Shown: positions 1 through 6,810 of the stretch, in pieces | Layout: every line of letters begins with the position of its first letter | Position numbering within the stretch: position 1 is the first letter of the stretch | Source: Methanothrix sp. | GTDB taxonomy: Archaea; Halobacteriota; Methanosarcinia; Methanotrichales; Methanotrichaceae | Reading direction: 5' to 3' | Length of the DNA stretch: 7,715 nucleotides | Assembly: GCA_028688175.1 (NCBI GenBank) | Contig: JAQTYS010000125.1 | Location: 1 to 7,715 of the forward strand | Made by a program: the position numbers and the translations under genes | Notes under the pieces: generated by a model | The model's input: only the letters and a program-made list of their open reading frames with translations | What the model was told of the DNA's origin: nothing | The model's database searches: none

Positions 1-17
1 ATCCTGGATGCATGCCG

Positions 18-25
18 AAAAAAAA
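18..25 (-). terminator. poly-T terminator downstream of pgk
   Basis: Eight A residues on the plus strand read as a run of eight T on the minus strand, about 40 bases past the pgk stop codon. Archaeal RNA polymerase terminates at oligo-T tracts on the non-template strand without needing a hairpin. I see no strong stem directly before it. The placement fits termination of the leftward pgk transcript, and no other gene is visible in the first 64 bases. Confidence 0.5.
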
Positions 26-64
26 TGCTGGAAATCCTGCCCGGATAATCTGAATCGATCCGGA

Positions 65-1267
65 TCAGGCCTTTCGTGCTCGAAGAGCTGCTTTCTTCAG
101 AGCTTCAATGCCGGGCAGTGGCTCACCCGAGAGATAGGTGATGGACGCGCCGCCACCCATGCTCACATGAGTGAACTTGGACTCCAGGCCCAGCTGCTCA
201 ATGGCCGCCACGCTATGCCCTCCGCCGGCAATAGAATAGCCTGACTCAGTGGCTGCTTTCAATAGCTCGGATGTGCCCAATCGGAACTTCTCCTGTTCGA
301 AGACACCTGTCGGCCCGTTGAGAACGGTAACTTTAGCCTCCTTCATATACTTGGAGTAGATGACAATGGTCTCCAGGCCAATGTCGGCGATAGGTAACGC
401 TGTAGGAAGCTTGCTGGTGGCAAAGTCCACACGCTCGCCGTTCTGGTTCAAAGCTACATCCACAGGCAGAACAATCTTGCCGGGATAGTCATGTAAGAGC
501 TTTGCAGCAATGGGAATTTGGTCCAGATACTCCTGATCCTCTACGAACTTGCGATTGGCCTCGCCCACATCAATGCCTGCCGCCATCATGAAGACGGTAG
601 CCACGACACCCGAGGTAAGAACCTTATCGGCACCGCCCCGACCAAGAACATTTTGGGTGACCTTGATGGAATCGTCTGCCTTCGTCCCTCCCAAAGAGAA
701 GACCGTCGGGTGCTCATTGCCCTTCAAGCCCTTATCCAATGCCGTGATCTCCTTATCCATGAGAAGCCCGGCAAAGCTGGGCAGCACCTCTGTGAAGCCC
801 ACCACGGAGCAGTGAGAGCGATGAGAGACTGCAAAAGCGTCATTTATAAAAATATCAAATAACGGCGAGAGCTTTTTCACCATGTGGCTCTTGGCATGGT
901 CAGCAGGGCTTCGGTTCATGTTCTCTTCGGCATAAAAGCGGGTATTCTCCAAGAGAAGAACCTCTCCCGGCATCAGTGATTTTATGGCGCTTTGGGCATG
1001 AGATCCGAATATATCATCTATGTAGGTGACATCGCGACGTAGAAGCCGCGTTGCCAGGCGAGCATGAGCCTCAAGCGTGGTATAATCTTTCTTGCCCGCC
1101 CGGCTCTGATGCGCCATGAGAACCACCCGGCAGTCCTCTAGAGCACGTAGTGTGTCTAGGTGGCTTCTTATGCGCTTATCATCCAGAATATTTCCGTTCG
1201 GGTCCATAGGAGAGTTGAAGTCCACTCTTACCAGGACCCTTTTATTATCAAGCGTGACATCATCCAT
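65..1267 (-). CDS. pgk: phosphoglycerate kinase (archaeal type)
   Basis: Phosphoglycerate kinase is cytoplasmic and interconverts 3-phosphoglycerate + ATP and 1,3-bisphosphoglycerate + ADP. In methanogens it serves mainly gluconeogenesis. The 400-residue product has the usual family length. The N-terminal 3-phosphoglycerate domain shows the RVLVRVDFN signature (Asp16, Asn18), Arg34, His53/Arg56 in the AHQSR loop, Arg110 in ENTRF and Arg150 in the HRSH motif. The C-terminal nucleotide domain shows GGTK (Lys196), NGPTGVFE (317-324), GGGHS (348-352) and the closing GGGAS (371-375). His351 replaces the Asp of the bacterial and eukaryotic GGGD motif; I recall this as common in archaeal enzymes. 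The frame stays open 61 codons further upstream, but those residues are not PGK-like. The ATG at 1267 sits 10 bases after a GAAGGA ribosome site (1283-1278) and downstream of a TATA box, which sets the start. It is transcribed divergently from the propeller gene. Confidence 0.96.
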   Translation of the reverse strand: MDDVTLDNKRVLVRVDFNSPMDPNGNILDDKRIRSHLDTLRALEDCRVVLMAHQSRAGKKDYTTLEAHARLATRLLRRDVTYIDDIFGSHAQSAIKSLMPGEVLLLENTRFYAEENMNRSPADHAKSHMVKKLSPLFDIFINDAFAVSHRSHCSVVGFTEVLPSFAGLLMDKEITALDKGLKGNEHPTVFSLGGTKADDSIKVTQNVLGRGGADKVLTSGVVATVFMMAAGIDVGEANRKFVEDQEYLDQIPIAAKLLHDYPGKIVLPVDVALNQNGERVDFATSKLPTALPIADIGLETIVIYSKYMKEAKVTVLNGPTGVFEQEKFRLGTSELLKAATESGYSIAGGGHSVAAIEQLGLESKFTHVSMGGGASITYLSGEPLPGIEALKKAALRARKA

Positions 1268-1277
1268 TATGAGATAA

Positions 1278-1283
1278 TCCTTC
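1278..1283 (-). promoter_or_regulatory. ribosome binding site that sets the pgk start
   Basis: On the minus strand this reads GAAGGA, ending 10 bases before the ATG at 1267. It supports the 400-residue product over the longer open frame, whose extra N-terminal residues would be encoded upstream of the predicted transcription start. Confidence 0.6.
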
Positions 1284-1323
1284 AACTTGGTTCCCCCGGT
1301 GTGGTCAAGGGGTTGACACAAGG

Positions 1324-1331
1324 AATATATA
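1324..1331 (-). promoter_or_regulatory. archaeal TATA box for pgk
   Basis: The minus strand reads TATATATT here. In archaea transcription begins about 25 bases downstream of the box centre, which puts the pgk start near 1300-1303 and leaves a leader of about 35 bases containing the GAAGGA ribosome site. No other equally good TATA sequence lies between here and the start codon. The transcription start is inferred, not seen. Confidence 0.6.
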
Positions 1332-1495
1332 GTCGTTGCTGATTTGAGCTGAAGTGAAGGGGCGAATCTGCAATCGTAGTCGCCAAAAGAGACAATAACT
1401 CTTAGCTGAATTGATTTTTGCCAGGGCCAACATAGCATAGCATTGCGCACAACCAGGACACGTTAACAGAAAGCCGATCCCCTTTTTGATGTGGA

Positions 1496-1513
1496 TCTCG
1501 ACAAACGTCGAGA
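1496..1513. repeat. perfect inverted repeat upstream of the propeller-gene promoter
   Basis: TCTCGAC and GTCGAGA form two exactly complementary 7-base arms around a 4-base AAAC centre. The dyad ends 7 bases before the TATA-like element at 1521. It therefore lies upstream of the predicted transcription start and would act as DNA rather than as an mRNA hairpin. A dyad bordering the BRE/TATA site is a typical place for an archaeal regulator to bind. The binding role is inference. Confidence 0.5.
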
Positions 1514-1520
1514 AAAGTCC

Positions 1521-1527
1521 TTATATT
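1521..1527 (+). promoter_or_regulatory. TATA box for the propeller gene
   Basis: TTATATT is preceded by a purine-rich GAAAAG segment (1512-1517) that could serve as the TFB-recognition element. The predicted transcription start is about 25 bases downstream, near 1549-1551, giving a leader of about 33 bases. That leader carries GAGTGAT (1573-1579), which resembles the GGTGAT part of the archaeal Shine-Dalgarno sequence, 3 bases before the ATG at 1583. Confidence 0.5.
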
Positions 1528-1582
1528 GGTTCGCCAAAAGCACCATGTGAGATAAAAAAACATTTGATCACAGAGTGATAAG

Positions 1583-4500
1583 ATGCACAAGGCAATCTCC
1601 ATTATGATCATAACGGCGGCACTTCTCTATGTCGGCGCTGCCTACGGGACGGATTATGGAAAAGAGCGTCCCATAGCCATCTTAGCAGGCTCGGAGCAGA
1701 TGCAGCCGGCCATAGATGGACACATTGTAGCTTGGTCGGATAACCGGAGTGGAAACTTCGACATATTCATGTATGACCTGGAGACCGGATTGGAGAAATG
1801 GGTATGCATCAATCCCTTTTTCCAAATTAATCCTGCGGTGTCCGGTGAGCGCATCGTCTGGCAGGACATGCGCGCTGGCAACGGGGACATTTACATGTAT
1901 GATGCAGTCAACCGCACAGAATCAGTAATAACTGCAGATGAAGGCAACCAGACACAACCAGACATTAGCAATGAGAGAGTGGTCTGGGCAGATGATCAAG
2001 ACGGCACCTATAAAATCAGTCTCTATGACCTGACGACCAAGAAGAATAGTGTCGTTTCAGCCGGAAAAGGAGAGCAGATTGAGCCCAAGATCAATGGCGA
2101 TAAAATAGTCTGGATGGATAAACGCTCTGGCGATTTTGATGTATATCTGTACGATATTGCCGGCGGCAAAGAGTCAGCTATCTCCACAGGACCAAATGAT
2201 CAGTCGTTTCCTTCCATAAACGGTAACATTGTGGCATGGGCCGATAATCGTACTGGAGAGTCGGATATAGCCTTCATGGAAATTACTACTCAGAAAACCA
2301 CTACAATTACCAAGCCAGGCATACAGACTGATCCCAGGATTTATGGCAACTTCATCGCCTACCTCAATAACAGAACCGATATAAATCTTTATGACATCAA
2401 GAGCGGCGAGGACTTCCCCCTGGCACCGGGAATCGTAAAAATGGAACCGGCCATCAGCGATCGTGGCGTAGTCTGGACGGAATATAGAAGGGGTGCGAAT
2501 GATCCAGATATCCGGATGTATGATTTCAAGATCTTGGCCGATATGTCAATAGGTGGCGGGTCATTTAATCAGACAAATCCCTCCATCTCAGGGGATAACA
2601 TCGTCTGGACGGACAATCGCAAAGAAAACTACAACGTCTATCTCTTCAACACCTCTACAAGCAAGGAAAAGGCCATTACTGATGACAAAATAGATCATAG
2701 CAGTCCTGATGTCAGCGGCAACTATGTTATATACACTGACAAAAGAAATGGCCATCTCGATGTTTTTCTCTTTGACCTCGTGGCAGGCAAGGAGAAACAG
2801 ATATCAAAAAGCTCTTCCGATCACAGATATTCCATGATCGATGGCCACTATGTCGTTTGGCTGAACAACGACACAGGTGACGATCAAATATATCTCTACG
2901 ACATCACAAAGGGTGCACAGAGACAACTAACCAATAATAAAGGTGGCAAGCTCTCACCGGTCATAAATGGTGAGAATGTGGTCTGGGCAGATAAGCGAAC
3001 CGGTAAATGGGATATATATCTATACAACCTGACCACAAATAGCGAGATGCCAATTTGCACTGACCCCAAGAACCAGGTCCCTGCCTGGATATACGGGGAT
3101 ACCATTGTCTGGGCAGATGGCAGAAATGCTCCGGACAGCAGTGTTCGCAACTGGGACGTCTACGCTTACAACATGACTACCAAAACAGAACGAGCCATTG
3201 TCACCGATTCTGCCAACCAAGGCTCTCCCTGCGTCTTTGGCAGATATATTGCATGGCTTGATGAACGTGGGGGAGACCCTGATATCTACCTTTATGATCT
3301 AGTAAAAGGTGTAGAAATTCCAGTTGCGACATTGCCTATGATCCAGTCGCCGAACGATGGAAAAGGTGATCCCGAGCGGGTCAAACCATATGGCTCTTCA
3401 AAGATCTTGAGTGAGGATAAGGTTGTCTGGATGGACAACAGCAATGGATTTACCCAGATCAAGTGGAGATATATCAACTCTGATCCATTACTCTTGCTCA
3501 CAACCGACTACCCCAACACCAACGGCAGCCTGCTGGTATGGAGCGACAATCGGGGAGGCAATTGGAATATCTTTGGCTTTGATTTCTTCACACGGGCAGA
3601 AAAGCCCATCTCTAAGGGAGATTGGGATCAGCTTTATCCCAAGATCTCAGGCGATAAAGTGGTTTGGGCTGACTATAGAAATGGAGATGCAGACATCTAT
3701 TTGAAGAATATGACTACTGGCATCGAATCAGTTGTTGCATCTGGCAAGAAAGATCAGACCTGGCCGTCCATCTCCGGAGATGAAGTCGTCTGGATGGACA
3801 ATTCCAGTGGCAACTGGGACATTTACATGCAAGATCTGACCAACGGCGAGAGCATTGCTGTCTACAAGGGACCTGGCCAGCAGATGTATCCCATCATCAG
3901 CGGCAATCTGGTGGTATGGCAGGACAACCGAAATGGCGACTTTGATATCTATGTAAAAGACCTGATAACCGGAAATGAGACAAAACTCACCGGAGAAGGA
4001 GACCAGCTCTATCCCGACGTATCCGGAAACACCATCGCCTGGGAAGACGCCAAGAGCAAAGATATTGCTTATTACTTCTGGGATAAGAAGTGGGGCAAGA
4101 CCTACCCCAGACCGGGAGAGCAGACAAATCCCGTAGTATCGGGAAGATACATCTCCTATGTAGACGGGACCGATCCAAGCACCTCCATTCGCAAGCTGGA
4201 CCTCTCCAACTGGAAGGACGAGCTGGTCCAGGCAGGACCTGGCCAGGTCAAGCCCAGCATGGACGAAAAGCTGGTCTGGCTCAACACTCATAACGGCAGG
4301 CCAAGGACAGTGCCCGTGACAGCGGGCCAGATGAGCATTATCTGCAAAGCACCTGGCGATCAGAGCTGCCCGGTCGTGGGCGGCAATGACCAGGTGGGAT
4401 ACTATGTGGCCTGGATGGATAATCGCACCGGAAAACCGGACATCTATGTCTACAGCCTGGCCCAGGAACTGGAGTTGCCCATAGCCGCAGGCCCATATGA

Positions 4501-5239
4501 GGATATGTATCCGGACATCGATGGAAGCATCATCGCCTGGATATCCCGCAATCCCCTGAACCAGTATAAGATCGAGGATTACTGGTCCATTCGAACCTTT
4601 GATATATCCATTATCAACTCTACTGAGTTGGTTTATGGCTTGGAGAATGTCACACCCATCTCCCTTAGTGCAGACTATCTGGCCTATTTGCGAAAGAATT
4701 ACTTCGGCTTTATGGTCTACATGAGGCCGCTTTACGAGAAAGAGGCCCTTCCCGACTATCCGCCCAGCGGCATCAATCCGCGGGTGGGTGGAGACATTGT
4801 AGTCTATCAGGATAACAAGAAAGGCAGTTGGGATATCTGGATGTGGAAACAAGGGAGCAGTCCCGTGTCAGTGGCAAGCGATGCCAGCGATCAGATCAAT
4901 GCGGCTACAGACGGACACACTGTAGTCTGGCAGGATAACCGAAACGGCAATTGGGATATCTTTGCCTACGACCTGAACACCAGCAAGGAGATTCAGATTA
5001 CCAATAGTCTGGAAGATCAGACCAATCCGGATGTCGAAAACGGCGTAATTGTCTGGCAGGACAATCGCAACGGAAATTGGGATATCTATGTCTATGACCG
5101 CAATGTGCAAAAGGAGAAGGCGATCTGCACCGATGCAGGAAACCAGACCCAGCCGCGCATTAAGACGGGAAGAATCGTCTGGACCGATGATCGCAGCGGG
5201 GATAAGGATATCTATCTTTACGAAAACTATATGCCATAA
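1583..5239 (+). CDS. secreted giant beta-propeller repeat protein (TolB/PD40-like)
   Basis: This 1218-residue protein has a Sec-type signal peptide: a short basic start (MHK), a hydrophobic core (residues 4-20) and a likely cleavage site near AYG (20-22). The remainder, from residue 39, divides into 28 consecutive repeats of about 42 residues. The consensus is Q-x-x-P-x-[IV]-[SN]-G-x-x-[IV]-V-W-x-D-N-R-x-G-N-W-D-I-Y-x-Y-D-L-x-T-x-x-E. I recognise it as the TolB/WD40-like (PD40) beta-propeller repeat frequent in Methanosarcina and Methanosaeta surface proteins; I recall TIGR04275 as the repeat model but could not check. Repeats 5-7, 14, 19-21 and 23-24 are degenerate, and repeats 12 and 13 carry loop insertions. 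The DNR[ST] core and several N-[ML]-T sites give many N-x-S/T sequons, so heavy N-glycosylation outside the cell is plausible. There is no C-terminal membrane helix, PEF-CTERM or sortase-like tail, so the protein is either released or held by other cell-envelope components. Ligand and function are unknown. Confidence 0.88.
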   Translation: MHKAISIMIITAALLYVGAAYGTDYGKERPIAILAGSEQMQPAIDGHIVAWSDNRSGNFDIFMYDLETGLEKWVCINPFFQINPAVSGERIVWQDMRAGNGDIYMYDAVNRTESVITADEGNQTQPDISNERVVWADDQDGTYKISLYDLTTKKNSVVSAGKGEQIEPKINGDKIVWMDKRSGDFDVYLYDIAGGKESAISTGPNDQSFPSINGNIVAWADNRTGESDIAFMEITTQKTTTITKPGIQTDPRIYGNFIAYLNNRTDINLYDIKSGEDFPLAPGIVKMEPAISDRGVVWTEYRRGANDPDIRMYDFKILADMSIGGGSFNQTNPSISGDNIVWTDNRKENYNVYLFNTSTSKEKAITDDKIDHSSPDVSGNYVIYTDKRNGHLDVFLFDLVAGKEKQISKSSSDHRYSMIDGHYVVWLNNDTGDDQIYLYDITKGAQRQLTNNKGGKLSPVINGENVVWADKRTGKWDIYLYNLTTNSEMPICTDPKNQVPAWIYGDTIVWADGRNAPDSSVRNWDVYAYNMTTKTERAIVTDSANQGSPCVFGRYIAWLDERGGDPDIYLYDLVKGVEIPVATLPMIQSPNDGKGDPERVKPYGSSKILSEDKVVWMDNSNGFTQIKWRYINSDPLLLLTTDYPNTNGSLLVWSDNRGGNWNIFGFDFFTRAEKPISKGDWDQLYPKISGDKVVWADYRNGDADIYLKNMTTGIESVVASGKKDQTWPSISGDEVVWMDNSSGNWDIYMQDLTNGESIAVYKGPGQQMYPIISGNLVVWQDNRNGDFDIYVKDLITGNETKLTGEGDQLYPDVSGNTIAWEDAKSKDIAYYFWDKKWGKTYPRPGEQTNPVVSGRYISYVDGTDPSTSIRKLDLSNWKDELVQAGPGQVKPSMDEKLVWLNTHNGRPRTVPVTAGQMSIICKAPGDQSCPVVGGNDQVGYYVAWMDNRTGKPDIYVYSLAQELELPIAAGPYEDMYPDIDGSIIAWISRNPLNQYKIEDYWSIRTFDISIINSTELVYGLENVTPISLSADYLAYLRKNYFGFMVYMRPLYEKEALPDYPPSGINPRVGGDIVVYQDNKKGSWDIWMWKQGSSPVSVASDASDQINAATDGHTVVWQDNRNGNWDIFAYDLNTSKEIQITNSLEDQTNPDVENGVIVWQDNRNGNWDIYVYDRNVQKEKAICTDAGNQTQPRIKTGRIVWTDDRSGDKDIYLYENYMP
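1697..5236 (+). repeat. 28 tandem ~126-bp blade-coding repeats
   Basis: I cut the translation by hand at the Q-x-x-P motif. The blades begin at residues 39, 81, 123, 165, 207, 248, 286, 330, 372, 414, 455, 498, 546, 603, 644, 683, 725, 766, 808, 847, 888, 927, 974, 1023, 1061, 1104, 1146 and 1188. Grouped by seven, the sets cover 1697-2569, 2570-3511, 3512-4360 and 4361-5236. Most blades are strongly diverged at the DNA level. The closest pair is blades 26 and 27: 4925-4961 and 5051-5087 match at 33 of 37 bases, exactly 126 bases apart, and all four differences are synonymous. The boundaries of degenerate blades are approximate. Confidence 0.85.
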
Positions 5240-5248
5240 GGAGTGAAG

Positions 5249-5285
5249 GGGCAGGTCTCCTGCCTGCCCAAAAGTTTATTTATTC
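5249..5285 (+). terminator. hairpin plus T-rich tail after the propeller gene
   Basis: GGGCAGG (5249-5255) and CCTGCCC (5263-5269) form a perfect 7-bp GC-rich stem around a 7-base loop, starting 10 bases past the stop codon. A T-rich stretch follows (5275-5285). The layout resembles an intrinsic terminator for the propeller transcript. The T-rich part coincides with the likely pdxS promoter, so the two signals overlap. Confidence 0.55.
5270..5283 (+). promoter_or_regulatory. BRE/TATA promoter for the pdxST operon
   Basis: An AAAAG element (5270-5274) directly abuts TTTATTTAT (5275-5283), matching the archaeal TFB-recognition element plus TATA box arrangement. The expected transcription start is about 25 bases downstream, near 5303-5306. 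That leaves a leader of about 23 bases before the ATG at 5328 and would allow the pdx operon its own transcript. Confidence 0.55.
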
Positions 5286-5327
5286 TCACTGCGTTAGCCG
5301 GGCACTTAAGAACACTTGGGGCAATTC

Positions 5328-6221
5328 ATGGAGCTTGAAAATCTGAGATTTGGTACGGAACTGCTCAAGCGCGGTTTCGCAAAGATGCAGAAGGGAGGCG
5401 TCATCATGGACGTCACAACCCCGGAGCAGGCCGTTATCGCACAAGAGGCAGGCGCTGTGGCCGTAATGGCCCTGCATGCTGTGCCTGCCGACATCAGAAA
5501 GATGGGCGGCGTGGCCAGGATGGCCGACCCTGCAATCATCGAGGCCATCATCGAAGCAGTGACCATTCCGGTCATGGCCAAGGCCAGGATAGGCCACTTT
5601 GTGGAGGCCCAGGTCTTGGAGGCACTGGGTGTGGATATGGTGGATGAGTCCGAGGTACTCACTCCCGCGGATGAATTTCATATTGAGAAGACCAAATTCA
5701 CCATTCCTTTTGTCTGCGGCGCTCGAAACCTGGGCGAAGCCTGCCGGCGCATCAAAGAAGGCGCGGCTATGATCAGGACCAAAGGCGAAGCGGGAACGGG
5801 CGATGTAAGCCAGGCCGTCTTGCACATGAGGATGATTCTGGGCCAGATCAGGAGTCTGAAGGGCATGGACGATCTGCAGCTTTTGAAGGTGGCACGGGAG
5901 ATTGAGGCTGACCTGGATCTGGTCAAAGAGTGCGCCAGCATGCAGCGCCTGCCGGTAGTCAACTTTGCCGCGGGCGGTGTGGCTACACCTGCTGATGCTG
6001 CGTTGATGATGCAGCTTGGGGCGGATGGCGTCTTTGTGGGCTCAGGCATATTCAAATCAGAAAATCCGCAGGCCATGGCAAACGCCATTGTTGAGGCGGT
6101 TCATCATTACGACGATGCCGCTCTCCTGGCAAAGGTATCCAAGGGTTTGGGGGCGGCTATGAAAGGGTTGGATGCATCAACCATTCCCGAGACAGAGGCT
6201 TTACAGAATAGGGGCTGGTAA
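5328..6221 (+). CDS. pdxS: pyridoxal 5'-phosphate synthase, synthase subunit PdxS
   Basis: PdxS (Pdx1/SNZ family) builds pyridoxal 5'-phosphate from ribose 5-phosphate, glyceraldehyde 3-phosphate and the ammonia delivered by PdxT. The family forms a (beta/alpha)8-barrel dodecamer. The 297-residue product is full length. It carries the hallmark KMQKGGVIMDV segment (19-29) with Asp28, the Schiff-base lysine Lys85 in PVMAKARIGH, the second catalytic lysine Lys152 in RTKGEAGTG, the DESEVLTPAD stretch (106-115), and a GGVATPADAA then GADGVFVGSGIF phosphate-binding region near the end. The frame also offers a TTG start at 5316, adding four residues. I prefer the ATG at 5328 because family members start with MELE-like residues and a GGGG ribosome site (5318-5321) lies 6 bases upstream of it. 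pdxT begins immediately after the stop, so the partners are co-transcribed. Confidence 0.97.
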   Translation: MELENLRFGTELLKRGFAKMQKGGVIMDVTTPEQAVIAQEAGAVAVMALHAVPADIRKMGGVARMADPAIIEAIIEAVTIPVMAKARIGHFVEAQVLEALGVDMVDESEVLTPADEFHIEKTKFTIPFVCGARNLGEACRRIKEGAAMIRTKGEAGTGDVSQAVLHMRMILGQIRSLKGMDDLQLLKVAREIEADLDLVKECASMQRLPVVNFAAGGVATPADAALMMQLGADGVFVGSGIFKSENPQAMANAIVEAVHHYDDAALLAKVSKGLGAAMKGLDASTIPETEALQNRGW

Positions 6222-6809
6222 GTGGCGAAGATTGGCGTCCTGGCTTTGCAAGGAGACGTCTCGGAACATGTCCTGGCCCTGGAAAGAGCGGGCGAGGGAA
6301 AGATCCAGGCGGTATTGGTCAGGAAGAGCGGCCAGATAGAGGAGTGCGCGGCTCTGGTGCTGCCGGGCGGAGAGAGCACAACCATCTGCCGCCAGCTGGA
6401 GAGCAGCGGCCTTACCGAGGAGCTGAAGGCCGCAGCCCTCTCCGGCAAGCCCATCCTGGCCACCTGTGCCGGACTGGTGCTCATCTCCCAAGAGATAATG
6501 GGCAGCAGCGAGGCGCTTGTCAAACCTCTGGGCCTCATGGATATCAAGATCAGCCGAAATGCCTTCGGACCACAGAAGGAGTCCTTTGAGGCGGACCTGC
6601 AGGTAAAAGGACTGGACAGGCCTTACCGGGCCGTTTTCATCCGCGCTCCGGCGATAGGAGAGGTGGGCAGAGGCGTTGAGGTACTGGCGCGCGTAGGGGA
6701 CGCGGTGGTGGCGGCCCGCCAGGGGAATCTGCTGGCTTTAGCCTTTCATCCTGAATTGACAATGGACTCACGGATTCATCAAATATTTCTGAAGATGCTG
6801 GAGGCATGA
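6222..6809 (+). CDS. pdxT: pyridoxal 5'-phosphate synthase, glutaminase subunit PdxT
   Basis: PdxT (Pdx2/SNO) is the class I glutamine amidotransferase that hydrolyses glutamine and channels ammonia to PdxS. The 195-residue length is typical. Visible motifs are the N-terminal GVLALQGD (5-12), LPGGEST (47-53) forming the oxyanion region, the nucleophile Cys82 in ATCAGL, and the His176/Glu178 pair in FHPEL that completes the triad. Translation starts at a GTG that directly follows the pdxS TAA with no intervening base. A GGGG stretch inside the pdxS end (6211-6214) lies 7 bases before it, so translational coupling is likely. Two positions differ from the family pattern as I remember it: NAFGPQ (113-118) instead of NAFGRQ or NSFGRQ, and RAPAI (141-145) instead of RAPHI. 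The triad is intact, so I expect an active enzyme. Confidence 0.96.
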   Translation: MAKIGVLALQGDVSEHVLALERAGEGKIQAVLVRKSGQIEECAALVLPGGESTTICRQLESSGLTEELKAAALSGKPILATCAGLVLISQEIMGSSEALVKPLGLMDIKISRNAFGPQKESFEADLQVKGLDRPYRAVFIRAPAIGEVGRGVEVLARVGDAVVAARQGNLLALAFHPELTMDSRIHQIFLKMLEA

Positions 6810-6810
6810 G

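Larger units (their letters stand above)
1268..1582. other. divergent intergenic region between pgk and the propeller gene
   Basis: This 315-base stretch contains no convincing gene. It holds the pgk ribosome site and TATA box on the left, and on the right a perfect 7-bp inverted repeat, a TATA box and a GAGTGAT ribosome site for the rightward gene. The middle part (about 1340-1490) shows no tRNA cloverleaf, C/D-box pattern or riboswitch that I can recognise. A 69-codon minus-strand frame (1402-1611) runs through it and into the rightward gene's signal peptide, and looks accidental. Confidence 0.6.

Noticed and set aside
1268..1450. A 61-codon upstream extension of pgk to an ATG at 1450.
   Set aside because: The added residues do not resemble PGK, and they lie upstream of the TATA box and the GAAGGA ribosome site that fit the ATG at 1267.
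1340..1490. Possible small RNA or riboswitch in the middle of the divergent intergenic region.
   Set aside because: I could not find a tRNA-like fold, C/D boxes or a known riboswitch core, and both predicted transcription starts leave this stretch untranscribed.
1402..1611. A 69-codon minus-strand frame across the intergenic region.
   Set aside because: It overlaps the start and signal peptide of the propeller gene, is rich in Cys, Trp and Phe, and has no recognisable motif or clear ribosome site.
3728..4852. A 374-codon open frame on the minus strand inside the propeller gene.
   Set aside because: It is the antisense of the tandem repeats. Its repeated 'DNIDV..VAISVVLP'-like text is the reverse reading of the DNRNGNWDIY core, and it shows no independent domain. 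The repeat structure keeps stops out of this frame.
1697..5236. Regularly spaced repeats that could suggest a CRISPR array.
   Set aside because: The period is about 126 bases, the copies are diverged, and the whole stretch is one open frame coding for protein repeats. There are no short identical repeats with unique spacers.
5316..5327. TTG at 5316 as the pdxS start.
   Set aside because: It would add only four residues not typical of the family. The ATG at 5328 has the better-placed GGGG ribosome site and the usual MELE-like N-terminus.
5286..5825. Long minus-strand frames inside pdxS (also 5306-5662 and 5678-6088).
   Set aside because: They are shadows of a highly conserved gene in GC-rich DNA, with no family resemblance.
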